A program made the translations under genes and the position numbers. Of a stretch of DNA of 50,772 bases, positions 15,397-23,607 are shown one piece after another; positions within the stretch are counted from its first letter, which is position 1; every line of letters begins with the position of its first letter. The notes under the pieces are model-generated. The model saw nothing but the letters and a program-made list of their open reading frames with translations, did no database searches and was not told where the DNA came from. The stretch spans positions 1 to 50,772 of the forward strand of contig CAYXRK010000010.1 in NCBI GenBank assembly GCA_964467615.1. The letters are read 5' to 3'. Source of the stretch: CAYXRK01 sp964467615. Lineage in GTDB: Bacteria; Hydrogenedentota; Hydrogenedentia; Hydrogenedentales; GCA-2746185.

Positions 15397-17004
15397 ATGA
15401 ATGCGGGGCACGTTTACAAGAGCCACCTTACGCCGCTGAGTTTCATCGAACGCAGCGCCTCCGTGTACGCCGAGAAGACCGCCATCGTCCACTGCGGCAA
15501 GCGCTACACCTACCGCGAATTCGGCGAGCGCGTGGACCTCTTCGCGTCCGCGCTGCGCAAACGCGGCCTCAAGAAGGGCGACCGCGTCGCCGTCTGCCTG
15601 CCCAACATCCCCCCCATGCTCGACGCGCACTTCGCCGTCCTCCTCGCGGGCGGCATGATTGTGCCGATCAACTTCCGCCTCGCCCCCGCTGAAATCGAAT
15701 ACATCCTCAACCACTCCGGCTCGACGTTCCTGATCTGCGACACGGAATTCTCCAATCTCATCACGCCCATTCGAGCCAATCTGAAAACGGTCAAACATTT
15801 CATCGACGTCCACGACGAACCCGGCCACCCCGACCTCGGCGGCACGGACTACGAAGCGTTCCTGCGCGAGGGCGATCCCGGCCCCGTCCAATGGGTCCTC
15901 GCCGACGAAGACGAATCCATCACCATCAATTACACGTCCGGCACCACGGGCCGACCCAAAGGCGTCGTGTTCTGCCACCGCGGCGCGTACCTCAACGCCA
16001 TCGGCGAGACGCTCGAAACGCACATGACACCCGACAGCGTCTACCTCTGGACGCTCCCCATGTTCCACTGCAACGGCTGGTGCTTCACCTGGGGCGTCAC
16101 GGCGTTGGGCGCGACGCACGTCTGCCTGCGCAAGTTCGAGCCGGAAGCCGTCTGGCCGCTCATCGACAAGGAACGCGTCACACACTTCAACGGCGCGCCC
16201 GTCGTCCTCATCGCCCTGCTCAACGCCGCAAGCAAACCCGCAAAGCTCTCGCGCCCAATCACCATCACCACCGCCGGCGCGCCCCCCTCCCCCACGCTCA
16301 TCGAAAACGTCCGAGCGCTCGGCGCGGAAATCATCCACGTCTACGGTCTCACCGAAACCTACGGCCCCACGACCGTCTGCGCTCCACAACCCGACTGGGC
16401 GGGCAAAGACGGGCGCGAAGTCGGCGTGCTCATGGCGCGCCAAGGCGTCAGCTACATCGTCTCCGAGCCGATCCGCGTCGTCGACGAAAACATGAACGAC
16501 GTCCCCCGCGACGGCAAGGCCCTCGGCGAAGTCGTCATGACCGGCAACATCGTCATGAAAGAGTACTACGACGACCCCGAAGCAACCGCAAAGGCCTTCC
16601 GCGGTGGATACTTCCACTCCGGCGACGTGGCCGTGTGGCACCCGGACGGTTACATCGAACTGCGCGACCGCTCGAAGGACGTCATCATCTCCGGCGGCGA
16701 AAACATCAGCAGCATCGAAGTCGAACAAGCCCTCTACCGCCACCCCGCCGTGCTCGAATGCGCCGTCGTCGGCGTCCCCCACGCCAAATGGGGCGAATCC
16801 CCAAAAGCCTTCGTCACCCTGAAACCAGGCGAAACCGCCACCGCCGAAAACCTCCTCACCCACTGCCGCACCCAAATCGCCCACTACAAATGCCCCAGCT
16901 CAATAGAGTTTTGCGCTTTGCCAAAGACGAGTACGGGGAAGATTCAGAAGTTCGTGCTGAGAGAAAAGGAATGGGCCGGTAAGGAAAAGCGGATACAGGG
17001 GTGA
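15397..17004 (+). CDS. AMP-forming acyl-CoA synthetase
   Basis: The 535-residue protein is a member of the ANL adenylating family, activating a carboxylic acid to its CoA thioester through an acyl-adenylate. Core motifs are YTSGTTGRPKG (about 179-189), LPMFHCNGWCFTWG, IHVYGLTETYGP, YFHSGDVAVWHPDGY, RSKDVIISGGENISS and the catalytic lysine in PKTSTGKIQK near the C-terminus. The HCNGW segment is typical of medium- and short-chain fatty acyl-CoA synthetases. A CAGGAGAG ribosome site precedes the ATG. No cytoplasmic exit signal is present. Codon choice is strongly C-ending, more so than in the neighbours, which also creates a long spurious open frame inside it. It may feed acyl-CoA to the nearby wax-ester synthase. 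Confidence 0.92.
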   Translation: MNAGHVYKSHLTPLSFIERSASVYAEKTAIVHCGKRYTYREFGERVDLFASALRKRGLKKGDRVAVCLPNIPPMLDAHFAVLLAGGMIVPINFRLAPAEIEYILNHSGSTFLICDTEFSNLITPIRANLKTVKHFIDVHDEPGHPDLGGTDYEAFLREGDPGPVQWVLADEDESITINYTSGTTGRPKGVVFCHRGAYLNAIGETLETHMTPDSVYLWTLPMFHCNGWCFTWGVTALGATHVCLRKFEPEAVWPLIDKERVTHFNGAPVVLIALLNAASKPAKLSRPITITTAGAPPSPTLIENVRALGAEIIHVYGLTETYGPTTVCAPQPDWAGKDGREVGVLMARQGVSYIVSEPIRVVDENMNDVPRDGKALGEVVMTGNIVMKEYYDDPEATAKAFRGGYFHSGDVAVWHPDGYIELRDRSKDVIISGGENISSIEVEQALYRHPAVLECAVVGVPHAKWGESPKAFVTLKPGETATAENLLTHCRTQIAHYKCPSSIEFCALPKTSTGKIQKFVLREKEWAGKEKRIQG

Positions 17005-17076
17005 TTTGAGGCTGAACTATTGGAGGGTTATGCTGGATACAATCGATAGCTCAGACAAAGATAAGCAAGTTTAACT

Positions 17077-17265
17077 ATGACATTTCACGTTACTCTTGAA
17101 GAGGCCGAGGATGGTTGGATCGTCACCGAATGTCCCTCATTGCCCCGCTCCGCTACCCAAGACACAACTGAACATAAAGTACTCGAAAAATCGAGACGAC
17201 TACCCACGTCTGATTGTAGATTCAATTGGGGCGGATGCGCCGAGTTTTCAGGGTCTAAGGCATGA
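17077..17265 (+). pseudogene. decayed HicB/UPF0150-like antitoxin remnant
   Basis: The first 24 or so codons read FHVTLEEAEDGWIVTECPSL, close to the N-terminus of HicB-type antitoxins, where ECPSLPGC and a QGxTxEEALENI helix follow. Here the glycine-cysteine is replaced (LPRSATQDTTEHKVLEKSRR). After that the frame loses similarity and ends, suggesting a point-mutated and frameshifted remnant. No HicA toxin gene is seen beside it. It could instead be a functional short protein; the loss of the conserved core argues against that. Confidence 0.45.
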
Positions 17266-17759
17266 ATCACATCTCAACAAATGAAGTTCGTAGTTGGATA
17301 TTTGCGTTTTTGGCGGGTTTTTTCGTTTTGATGCTCCTTTCCAAGATTGTCAAATGTATTGTCGGATGCCTTAGGGAAAAGGGTGGGGCTTCTGAGCGAC
17401 ACGATTTGATAAAGGACTATGGTATAGGTATGAGTCATATATATGGTTCAATTGAACAATTCTTATTCTATCTAACTGCAATCAGCTCAAAAGAAGTCTT
17501 CGCAGGAGCAGTGGCGGGATGGTTAGTCTTGAAAGGCATTCATCAATACGCCGCTTGGGAGCCAAAGAGCATTAGGTTAACGCCCCATCAGGAAACGCGC
17601 GCAGCAAAGAAGGGACTAGATAGAGACGAGATACGAAATGCCATAGCGCGAAACAAATTCATGATTTTTAGTATCGGTACCGCAATGTCGATAGCAGCGG
17701 GTGGAATTGCGGGTTCTTTGTTTCATTTTGTATATGAAGCATTGCATAAATGTGTTTGA
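17262..17759 (+). CDS. membrane protein of unknown function, AT-richer than its surroundings
   Basis: I do not recognise this 165-residue protein. It has an N-terminal helix (SWIFAFLAGFFVLMLLSKIV), a central hydrophobic stretch around residues 77-90 (EVFAGAVAGWLVLKG) and a C-terminal one around 135-158, so three membrane segments are likely. The loop between the last two is highly charged (HQETRAAKKGLDRDEIRNAI). Its codons use far more A and T than neighbouring genes, a sign of horizontal transfer. It overlaps the HicB-like remnant by four bases and is followed by the repeat-rich island. A part in defence or mobile-element biology is possible, but nothing in the protein shows it. Confidence 0.65.
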   Translation: MNHISTNEVRSWIFAFLAGFFVLMLLSKIVKCIVGCLREKGGASERHDLIKDYGIGMSHIYGSIEQFLFYLTAISSKEVFAGAVAGWLVLKGIHQYAAWEPKSIRLTPHQETRAAKKGLDRDEIRNAIARNKFMIFSIGTAMSIAAGGIAGSLFHFVYEALHKCV

Positions 17760-17822
17760 CTGGAATCGTTGGACTTTGATTTCGGAGACGACGCAAAACA
17801 GGGTTATAACTCGGTGAACTTG

Positions 17823-18161
17823 GATAACGCCTTCAGCGTATTGTGGGGGTGGGCGATCTTGACCCAGGGTAGGCCCGCCGATGGCGGTCCAACCCTGGGC
17901 TACGAATAGGCGCGGTCCTTCAGACCGCATTCCAGAGGCGAGGTGTGCGGAGAAGTGGCGATTTTTCACACCTCGACCTACGGGTTCCGAGTGCTCGTCA
18001 ATGCGAGGCCTGCCTCCCGCATGAGGCGTTCATTTGAAAACACGCCAACGGCGTGATCTAATCGTAGCCCAGGGTTGGGCCGCGCGGAGTGCAACGTAGC
18101 GCGGACCTACCCTGGGTACCCGAACCCACGCCCCACCCATCCGCTGAAGGCGGTATCTAAC
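17823..18161. repeat. composite palindromic repeat module, copy 1
   Basis: The module starts with GATAACGCCTTCAGCGTATT and a CCCAGGGTAGG...CCAACCCTGGGCTACGA arm (17823-17908). It ends with an inverted, diverged copy of the same arm (18066-18161: CCCAGGGTTGGGC ... CCTACCCTGGG ... GAAGGCGGTATC). The centre holds a segment (17983-18067) containing CACGCCAACGGCGTG, a perfect small hairpin. The arrangement resembles REPIN/BIME units spread by REP-associated transposases. Confidence 0.7.
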
Positions 18162-18178
18162 ACCTCGGTCAGCGGCCA

Positions 18179-18686
18179 GATAACGCCTTCAGCGTATTGT
18201 GGTGGGTCGNNNNNNNNNNNNNNNNNNNNNNNNNNNNNNNNNNNNNNNNNNNNNNNNNNNNNNNNNNNNNNNNNNNNNNNNNNNNNNNNNNNNNNNNNNN
18301 NNNNNNNNNGCCGATGGCGGTCCAACCCTGGGCTACGAATAGGCGCGGTCCTTCAGACCGCATTTCCAAATCGAGCATTAAGATCTCCTACAGACCCCGC
18401 TTCCAAATCGAGCGCAATGCTCAAGAATCACCCTTCCGATCGGATTTCGGATTCTCAGTGTACGGACAAATGGGCGATTCGTTCGCACCCTGATCCGCAG
18501 GTTCCGAGTGCTCGTCAATGCGAGGCCTGCCTCCCGCATGAGGCGTTCATTTGAAAACACGCCAACGGCGTGATCTAATCGTAGTCCGCCGCGGCGGATT
18601 GGGCCGCGCGGAGTGCAACGCAGCGCGGACCTACCCTGGGTACCCGAACCCCCGCCCCACCCCATCCGCTGAAAGCGGTATCTAAA
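18179..18686. repeat. composite palindromic repeat module, copy 2, interrupted by the gap
   Basis: The same components recur in the same order: ATAACGCCTTCAGCGTATTG (18180-18199), then after the N run the GATGGCGGTCCAACCCTGGG arm (18310-18364). The central segment at 18500-18584 is almost base-for-base equal to 17983-18067, and the inverted arm lies at 18599-18686. An extra piece at 18365-18499 (with two near copies of TTCCAAATCGAGC) is unique to this copy. The last arm ends a few bases before the transposase ribosome site. Confidence 0.65.
18210..18309. other. assembly gap of 100 N
   Basis: Exactly 100 undetermined bases sit inside the repeat module, the conventional size for a scaffold gap of unknown length. 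The sequences on both sides belong to a repeat that is also present intact at 17823-18161, so the assembler probably broke on the repeat. The true gap content may be only tens of bases or many more repeat units. Confidence 0.95.
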
Positions 18687-18697
18687 GGAGCCACCCC

Positions 18698-19153
18698 ATG
18701 CCGCAATCCCTCTCCCAAGTACATCTACATCTCGTGTTCTCAACCAAGGATCGACTCCCCTTTTTGTCGGACGCTTCAATTCGTCGCCAAATGCACGCAT
18801 ACCTGGCGACCGCCCTCACCACGCTCGATTCATTTCCCCGAATTATCGGCGGCACCGCCGACCACATCCACGCGTTGTTCGATTTGGCGCGCACGATGGA
18901 CATCGCAAAAATCGTGGGTGAATTGAAACGAAGCTCCTCCATCTGGGTCAAAACGAAGGGCAAAGACACCGCCGTGTTCCACTGGCAGAAGGGTTACGGC
19001 GTTTTTTCCGTGAGCCATTCAAACTTGAAGCGCGTGTCCGAATACATCCGCAATCAAGAGGAACACCACAAGAAGTTATCGTTCCAAGACGAGTACCGCC
19101 GCATCCTGAAAAAGCACGGCGTCGAATTCGATGAACGGTACGTATGGGATTGA
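18698..19153 (+). CDS. IS200-like / REP-associated tyrosine (Y1) transposase
   Basis: The 151-residue protein is a complete Y1 HUH transposase. The N-terminus SQVHLHLVFSTKDRLPFLS is typical of IS200/IS605 TnpA; the metal-binding HUH pair is His56-Ile-His58 (TADHIHAL). The nucleophilic tyrosine is Tyr116 in SEYIRNQEEHHKK. These enzymes cut and join single-stranded DNA at hairpins. Here a hairpin-rich repeat arm ends just upstream of its AAAGGAG ribosome site (18684-18690). No TnpB gene accompanies it. This fits a REP-associated transposase that mobilises the palindromic modules. Its 3' part is duplicated at 19991-20299. Confidence 0.9.
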   Translation: MPQSLSQVHLHLVFSTKDRLPFLSDASIRRQMHAYLATALTTLDSFPRIIGGTADHIHALFDLARTMDIAKIVGELKRSSSIWVKTKGKDTAVFHWQKGYGVFSVSHSNLKRVSEYIRNQEEHHKKLSFQDEYRRILKKHGVEFDERYVWD

Positions 19154-19248
19154 CGATGACGTGTTTTCCCTCTGTTGGAATACGACGCGCCAAACCGTCA
19201 CAATAGCGCCGTTCAAAAAACCTGATCGCAACGACGGACATTCAGCGC

Positions 19249-19572
19249 ATGCTGCAAGAACGTGATAGACGCATCGCAGAGACCCTGCGCGGCTCGTTGG
19301 AAAAACGAAGCATCCCTCTGGTGGAGCTTGTCGTGTTTGGGTTTCGTGCCCGGGGAGACGCATCCGAAGAATCTGACATGGACGTGCTCGTTGTCGTCGA
19401 ATCCGTCACCGAAACGATCCGGCGCAACGTCGTCGATTGCGCGTGGGAAGCGGGATTCGCCGAGGGAATCGTAGTCGTCCCGATCGTGATCACTCGGGAG
19501 GAATTGGAGAACTCGCCGGAGGCGCAAAGTGATTTCATCCGCAGCGTCCACGAGGACGGCGTGCGGGTATGA
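19249..19572 (+). CDS. MNT-type nucleotidyltransferase antitoxin
   Basis: The 107-residue protein has the minimal nucleotidyltransferase core VVFGFRARGDASEESDMDVL (29-48). The two catalytic aspartates are D43 and D45, but the usual Gly-Ser of the GS motif is Gly31-Phe32. Such proteins pair with HEPN proteins as toxin-antitoxin systems in which MntA adenylylates the HEPN toxin. The serine change could weaken activity. Its stop overlaps by four bases the start of the HEPN gene, the usual order and spacing for such pairs. It lies between two transposase copies. Confidence 0.8.
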   Translation: MLQERDRRIAETLRGSLEKRSIPLVELVVFGFRARGDASEESDMDVLVVVESVTETIRRNVVDCAWEAGFAEGIVVVPIVITREELENSPEAQSDFIRSVHEDGVRV

Positions 19573-19981
19573 GCCCGGAGGGCATGCGCGATCTTGCGCG
19601 ACTCAGGATACGTCAAGCCCACGAAACCCTGCACGACGCGCGGATTCTGCTTGAGAACAGCGGCTCGCCTCGCTCCGTAATAAATAGATCCTACTACGCG
19701 GCGTTCTACGCAGTATCGGCGCTACTGGCTTCTGAAGGGGTAAGTTCTCGAAAGCATTCAGGCGTTATTTCGAGTTTTGACCAGCGGTTTGTCAAATCCG
19801 GCGAGATCGCTGTCGAATTCTCAAGATCGCTTCATGAACTGTTTGGCATGCGGTCGGAGGACGACTACCGGACCTTCAATCCAGTCGACATGAGAAAGCA
19901 GCACACGCGTTGAATCTGGCTACCGCGCTTGTAGACGCAACAGATCGCCTTCTCGCCGGGCTACTTGGCGACAGACCGTAG
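19569..19981 (+). pseudogene. HEPN-domain protein (UPF0332-like), frameshifted near its C-terminus
   Basis: The first 106 or so residues read as a HEPN protein: RDLARLRIRQAHETLHDARI, RSYYAAFYAVSALLASEG, KHSGVISSFDQRFVKSG and ELFGMRSEDDYRTFNPVD. The frame then ends early at 19913 with MRKQHTR. In another frame, from about 19892, the expected last helix continues as EKAAHALNLATALVDATDRL and ends at TAG 19979-19981. A single missing base around 19887-19892 would explain this, by mutation or sequencing error. If real, the toxin lacks its final helix. The stop coincides with the start of the transposase fragment region. Confidence 0.75.
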
Positions 19982-19990
19982 CGAGGCTCC

Positions 19991-20299
19991 ATCGGCGGCG
20001 CCGCAGACCACATTCACTCGTTGGTCGATTTGTCGCGGACGACGGACATCGCAAAAATCGTGGGTGAATTGAAACGAAGCTCCTCCATCTGGGTCAAAAC
20101 GAAGGGCAAAGACACCGCCGTGTTCCACTGGCAGAAGGGTTACGGCGTTTTTTCCGTGAGCCATTCAAACTTGAAGCGCGTGTCCGAATACATCCGCAAT
20201 CAAGAGGAACACCACAAGAAGTTATCGTTCCAAGACGAGTACCGCCGCATTCTGAAAAAGCACGGCTTCGAGTTCGACGAACGGTATGTGTGGGACTGA
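19991..20299 (+). pseudogene. truncated second copy of the IS200-like transposase
   Basis: This is the C-terminal two-thirds of the transposase at 18698, starting at the codons for IGGAADHIHSLVDLSRT and ending at the normal stop. It keeps the HUH pair and the catalytic tyrosine but lacks about the first 49 residues. A TTG at 20021 could start a 92-residue protein without the HUH pair. Positions 20044-20250 are identical base for base to 18898-19104, while the flanks of the aligned region differ: eight changes in 56 bases before, seven in 49 after. Confidence 0.85.
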
Positions 20300-20321
20300 T
20301 GAAGACGAAGCCGAAGTCTGC

Positions 20322-21863
20322 CTAATGCACTTGCCGATCGGATTCCGGCCAGAAGCGCCTCCGCAGCTCGCCCTTCGCGATTTTCGCCGCGCCGGTCTTG
20401 GGCAGCGGCTCGGAACGAAACTCGACGCTCTTCGGCACTTTGTACGGCGACAACCGCTCGCGGCAATACCCAATTATGGCTGCCTCGCTCAACGCGCCCG
20501 CGCCGCGCGGCACGATGATCGCATGCACCTGCTCGCCCCAGTCCTCGTGCGGAATGCCAATCACAACCGCCTCCGCCACATCCGGGTGCTCGCACAGCGC
20601 AAGTTCGACTTCGCTCGTGTACACATTGAACCCGCCGCTGATGACCACGTCTTTCTTCCTATCGACGATGTAGATATGCCCGTCGGCGTCGCGATACGCG
20701 AGGTCCCCCGTCGCGAGCCAGCCGTCACGAAGCACCGCCGCGGTCTCTTGCGGATCGCGCCAATACTCCGTCATCACGTTGGGCCCGCGCACGAGAATCT
20801 CGCCGACCGCCCCTTCCGCGGCCTCTCCCCCACTCTCATCCGCGATGCGCACTTCGTTGATGTGCGTCGGCTTGCCGGCCGAAGCGAGCCTCGGATTGCC
20901 CGCGTAGTGCTCTTCGCGGCCGAGCGACGTGACCGGATGCACCGCCTCGGTGAGGCCGTATATTTGGACAAGTACATTCGGTAATCGCTCGAACACCGGC
21001 CGCAACCGTTCCGCTGCGATAGGCGCGCCGCCGTAGGTGACCGTCCGCAGGCTGGACAAGTCCCACGTGTGAAAGCCAGGGGCATCGGCCAAGCGCTGCA
21101 AAATCGTCGGCACGACGAACATCGTGGTGATTCGTAAACGCTCGACCGTTTCGAGCGCTTCCTCGGGGAGGAACTTGGGCAAAACGACGTTCGCCCCGCC
21201 CGCCGCGAGCGTCGGATAGATCAGCGCCCCGGATGCGTGCGTGAGCGGCGCAGCGTGCAACGTTCGGTCGGACGTATCCATCGGATGCAACACGGACTGC
21301 TGCAACTCGAGCGACGCGAGGTAGACGCGGTGTGTCAGCACGGCGGCCTTCATCTTGCCCGCCGTGCCGGAGGTGTAGCGCAACCGTGCAACATCGTCTT
21401 CCTCGACATGCACGCCCGGCGGAATCGCGTCGTGTTCGGCAATCAGGCGCTCGTAAGCCAGACCGCCCTCGTCATCCTCCACCAAAATGACGGGCGCGGA
21501 ACATATCGCCGCCAACTCGCGCCGATCGGTCTTGGCCCAAATTTCCGAATGCGCGACGATGAGTGCCGGTTCGGTCGAGCGAATGACGCCGGCCACCTCG
21601 CGCCAGGTCATCTGCTGATGCAGCGTGATCCAGACGGCGCCAGATTGGAGACAGGCCAGTTCGCACTCGATCGCTTCGATGCAATTCGGCAGCCAAGCGA
21701 TCAGCCGCTCGCCCTTTCGCAAACCAATCGACACGAATGCCTGCGACAGCCGATCCACGCGCGACCAGAGCTCCCGGTGTGTTTCTTGCCGATCGCGATC
21801 CAGGATCGCGGGCAAGTCGGCAAAAAGCTCAGAACACCGGCGGACTTCTTCGATGATGTTCAT
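20322..21863 (-). CDS. AMP-forming acyl-CoA synthetase (second)
   Basis: The 513-residue ANL-family enzyme has the adenylate loop RYTSGTAGKMKAA (162-174), in place of the usual SGTTGxPKG, with its lysines kept. It also has TYGGAPIAAERL, VQIYGLTEAVHPV, GWLATGDLAYRDADGH, RKKDVVISGGFNVYTSEVE and a C-terminal PKTGAAKIAKGELRRR that carries the catalytic lysine. GGFNVYTSEVE is typical of long-chain and aromatic acyl-CoA ligases. It probably activates a fatty or aromatic acid. It is the first gene on the minus strand after the mobile island and has no operon partner; the sialate esterase is divergent from it. Confidence 0.88.
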   Translation of the reverse strand: MNIIEEVRRCSELFADLPAILDRDRQETHRELWSRVDRLSQAFVSIGLRKGERLIAWLPNCIEAIECELACLQSGAVWITLHQQMTWREVAGVIRSTEPALIVAHSEIWAKTDRRELAAICSAPVILVEDDEGGLAYERLIAEHDAIPPGVHVEEDDVARLRYTSGTAGKMKAAVLTHRVYLASLELQQSVLHPMDTSDRTLHAAPLTHASGALIYPTLAAGGANVVLPKFLPEEALETVERLRITTMFVVPTILQRLADAPGFHTWDLSSLRTVTYGGAPIAAERLRPVFERLPNVLVQIYGLTEAVHPVTSLGREEHYAGNPRLASAGKPTHINEVRIADESGGEAAEGAVGEILVRGPNVMTEYWRDPQETAAVLRDGWLATGDLAYRDADGHIYIVDRKKDVVISGGFNVYTSEVELALCEHPDVAEAVVIGIPHEDWGEQVHAIIVPRGAGALSEAAIIGYCRERLSPYKVPKSVEFRSEPLPKTGAAKIAKGELRRRFWPESDRQVH

Positions 21864-22013
21864 GGTTCGACGAGGCGGTTCCCATTTCGAGGCGAGATTC
21901 TATAGCGAAGCCGACTCGCGTACCACGCCGATCGGCCTTGGCTCGTATGGCAACGGGCGCGTGCATTCGCTATAGTCCTGAACGCCCATTCGGAAGGGGA
22001 GGGATTCAGGCCA

Positions 22014-23567
22014 ATGTTTTGTTATCGAATAGTGACCTTATTCGCCGTACTCGTCGCCGGAATGGCGGCCAACGCCTGGGCCGAACTCCGGCTGCCGTCC
22101 CTGTTCACCGAGCACATGGTTCTCCAGCGCGGGCAATCCATTCCCGTTTGGGGCTGGGCGGACGCGGGCGCGAAAGTGCGCGTGAAGCTGGGCGGAAAGT
22201 CGTCGAACACTAGCGCCGCGCCTGACGGCACATGGCGCGCCGATCTGCCCTCTATGAAAGCTGGTGGGCCACATATGTTGACGATTTCTTCGGGCGACAA
22301 AACTGTCAAAATCGGCGACGTTCTCATCGGCGAGGTGTGGACTGGATCGGGCCAGTCGAACATGCAATGGACCGTCGGGCTCTCGAGGGACTCGCAAACG
22401 GAGATCGCGAGCGCAAACTACGGGACCATGCGGCTGTTCTACGTACCGCGAAAGACGGCCGACACGCCACAGACGGACGTGGACGCGAAATGGGAGGTCT
22501 GCACGAGCGAAACCGTGCCCGAGTTTTCCGCAGTGCTCTACTACTTCGGCCGCACGCTTCTGCGCGAGTTGGATGTGCCGATCGGATTGATTCACTCTTC
22601 TTGGGGTGGCACACCCGCCGAATCATGGGCGAGCCGTGAACGGCTCGGCTCGACCCCGGAAACGCGCCCGATACTCGAATGGTGGGACAGGCATCTCAAG
22701 GAACTTCCGCAGCTTCAGGCGGACTATCAGGCAAAAATAACGGCTTGGGAAGAGCAAGCGAAGGCCGCAAAAGAACGCGGCGAGCCGGAACCGCGCAGGC
22801 CAGGCGGCGAACCGTTCGGCGCGGACCACCCGTGGCGGGCGTCGTCGTTGTACAACGCGATGATACACCCGCTTGTGCCCTACGGCATTCAAGGCGCGAT
22901 CTGGTATCAAGGCGAGTCCAACGCCGGACGCGCGCACCAATATCGTACGTTGTTCGCGGCCATGATCGAGGATTGGCGCGCTGCGTGGGGCGGTCGCGAT
23001 TTTCCGTTCGTGCTTGTTCAACTTGCGAACTTCACGAAGCGCCTCGATCAGCCCGCCGATTCGGACTGGGCCGAGTTGCGCGAGGCGCAGACGATGGCGA
23101 CGCAGCTTCCGGACGTCGGCATGGCCGTGACCATCGACATCGGCGAAGCCGAAGACATTCACCCGAAAAACAAGCAGGACGTGGGTACACGATTGGCCGC
23201 ATGGGCGCTTGCGAATACCTACAAACGTGACGTGTCTTCTTCGGGCCCGATGTATTTCGAAAAGTCCGTCGAGCAAGGAAAAATTCGCATTAAATTCGCG
23301 CACGCCGAGAACGGCTTGGTCAAGGTCGGCGAAAAACTTACCGGGTTTGCCATCGCCGGCGCGGATAAAAAATTTGTTTGGGCGGACGCCGCGATCGATG
23401 GCGACTCCGTGGTCGTCAGTTCGCCCGAGGTCCCGTCGCCGGAATCTGTACGCTACGGTTGGGCGAACAATCCGGCGTGTAACCTGTACAACCGCTCCGG
23501 CCTGCCCGCGTCGCCGTTCCGGACCGATGATTGGCCCGGAATCACGGAAGGCAAACTGACACCGTGA
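22014..23567 (+). CDS. secreted sialate O-acetylesterase (SGNH)
   Basis: The 517-residue protein has a signal peptide (to about residue 23, GMAANAWA). It also has the SGNH-hydrolase blocks of the sialate 9-O-acetylesterase family: GSGQSNMQ (111-118) with the nucleophilic serine, a WYQGESNAG block near 297-305, and the terminal DIGEAEDIHPKNKQDVG near 375 with the catalytic Asp/His. The N-terminal LPSLFTEHMVLQRGQSIPVW is typical of the family, forming the beta domain. It removes O-acetyl groups from sialic acids or, in many environmental homologues, from other acetylated glycans. Acting outside the cell, it suggests the organism uses complex carbohydrates. It starts with ATG after AAGGGGAGGG. 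Confidence 0.93.
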   Translation: MFCYRIVTLFAVLVAGMAANAWAELRLPSLFTEHMVLQRGQSIPVWGWADAGAKVRVKLGGKSSNTSAAPDGTWRADLPSMKAGGPHMLTISSGDKTVKIGDVLIGEVWTGSGQSNMQWTVGLSRDSQTEIASANYGTMRLFYVPRKTADTPQTDVDAKWEVCTSETVPEFSAVLYYFGRTLLRELDVPIGLIHSSWGGTPAESWASRERLGSTPETRPILEWWDRHLKELPQLQADYQAKITAWEEQAKAAKERGEPEPRRPGGEPFGADHPWRASSLYNAMIHPLVPYGIQGAIWYQGESNAGRAHQYRTLFAAMIEDWRAAWGGRDFPFVLVQLANFTKRLDQPADSDWAELREAQTMATQLPDVGMAVTIDIGEAEDIHPKNKQDVGTRLAAWALANTYKRDVSSSGPMYFEKSVEQGKIRIKFAHAENGLVKVGEKLTGFAIAGADKKFVWADAAIDGDSVVVSSPEVPSPESVRYGWANNPACNLYNRSGLPASPFRTDDWPGITEGKLTP

Positions 23568-23607
23568 CCCCCCTCTCTTTTCTTGACGTCGGCGAGAGGT
23601 CCTTCAC

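Noticed and set aside
15891..16982. Arg/His-rich frame of 363 codons inside the first acyl-CoA synthetase
   Set aside because: It follows from the strongly C-ending codons of the real gene; the product is low-complexity basic sequence.
18210..18309. Possible gene spanning the N run
   Set aside because: The frames crossing it consist only of undetermined residues and repeat DNA.
17823..18686. CRISPR array
   Set aside because: The repeats are few, long, internally palindromic and not evenly spaced by unique spacers of constant length.
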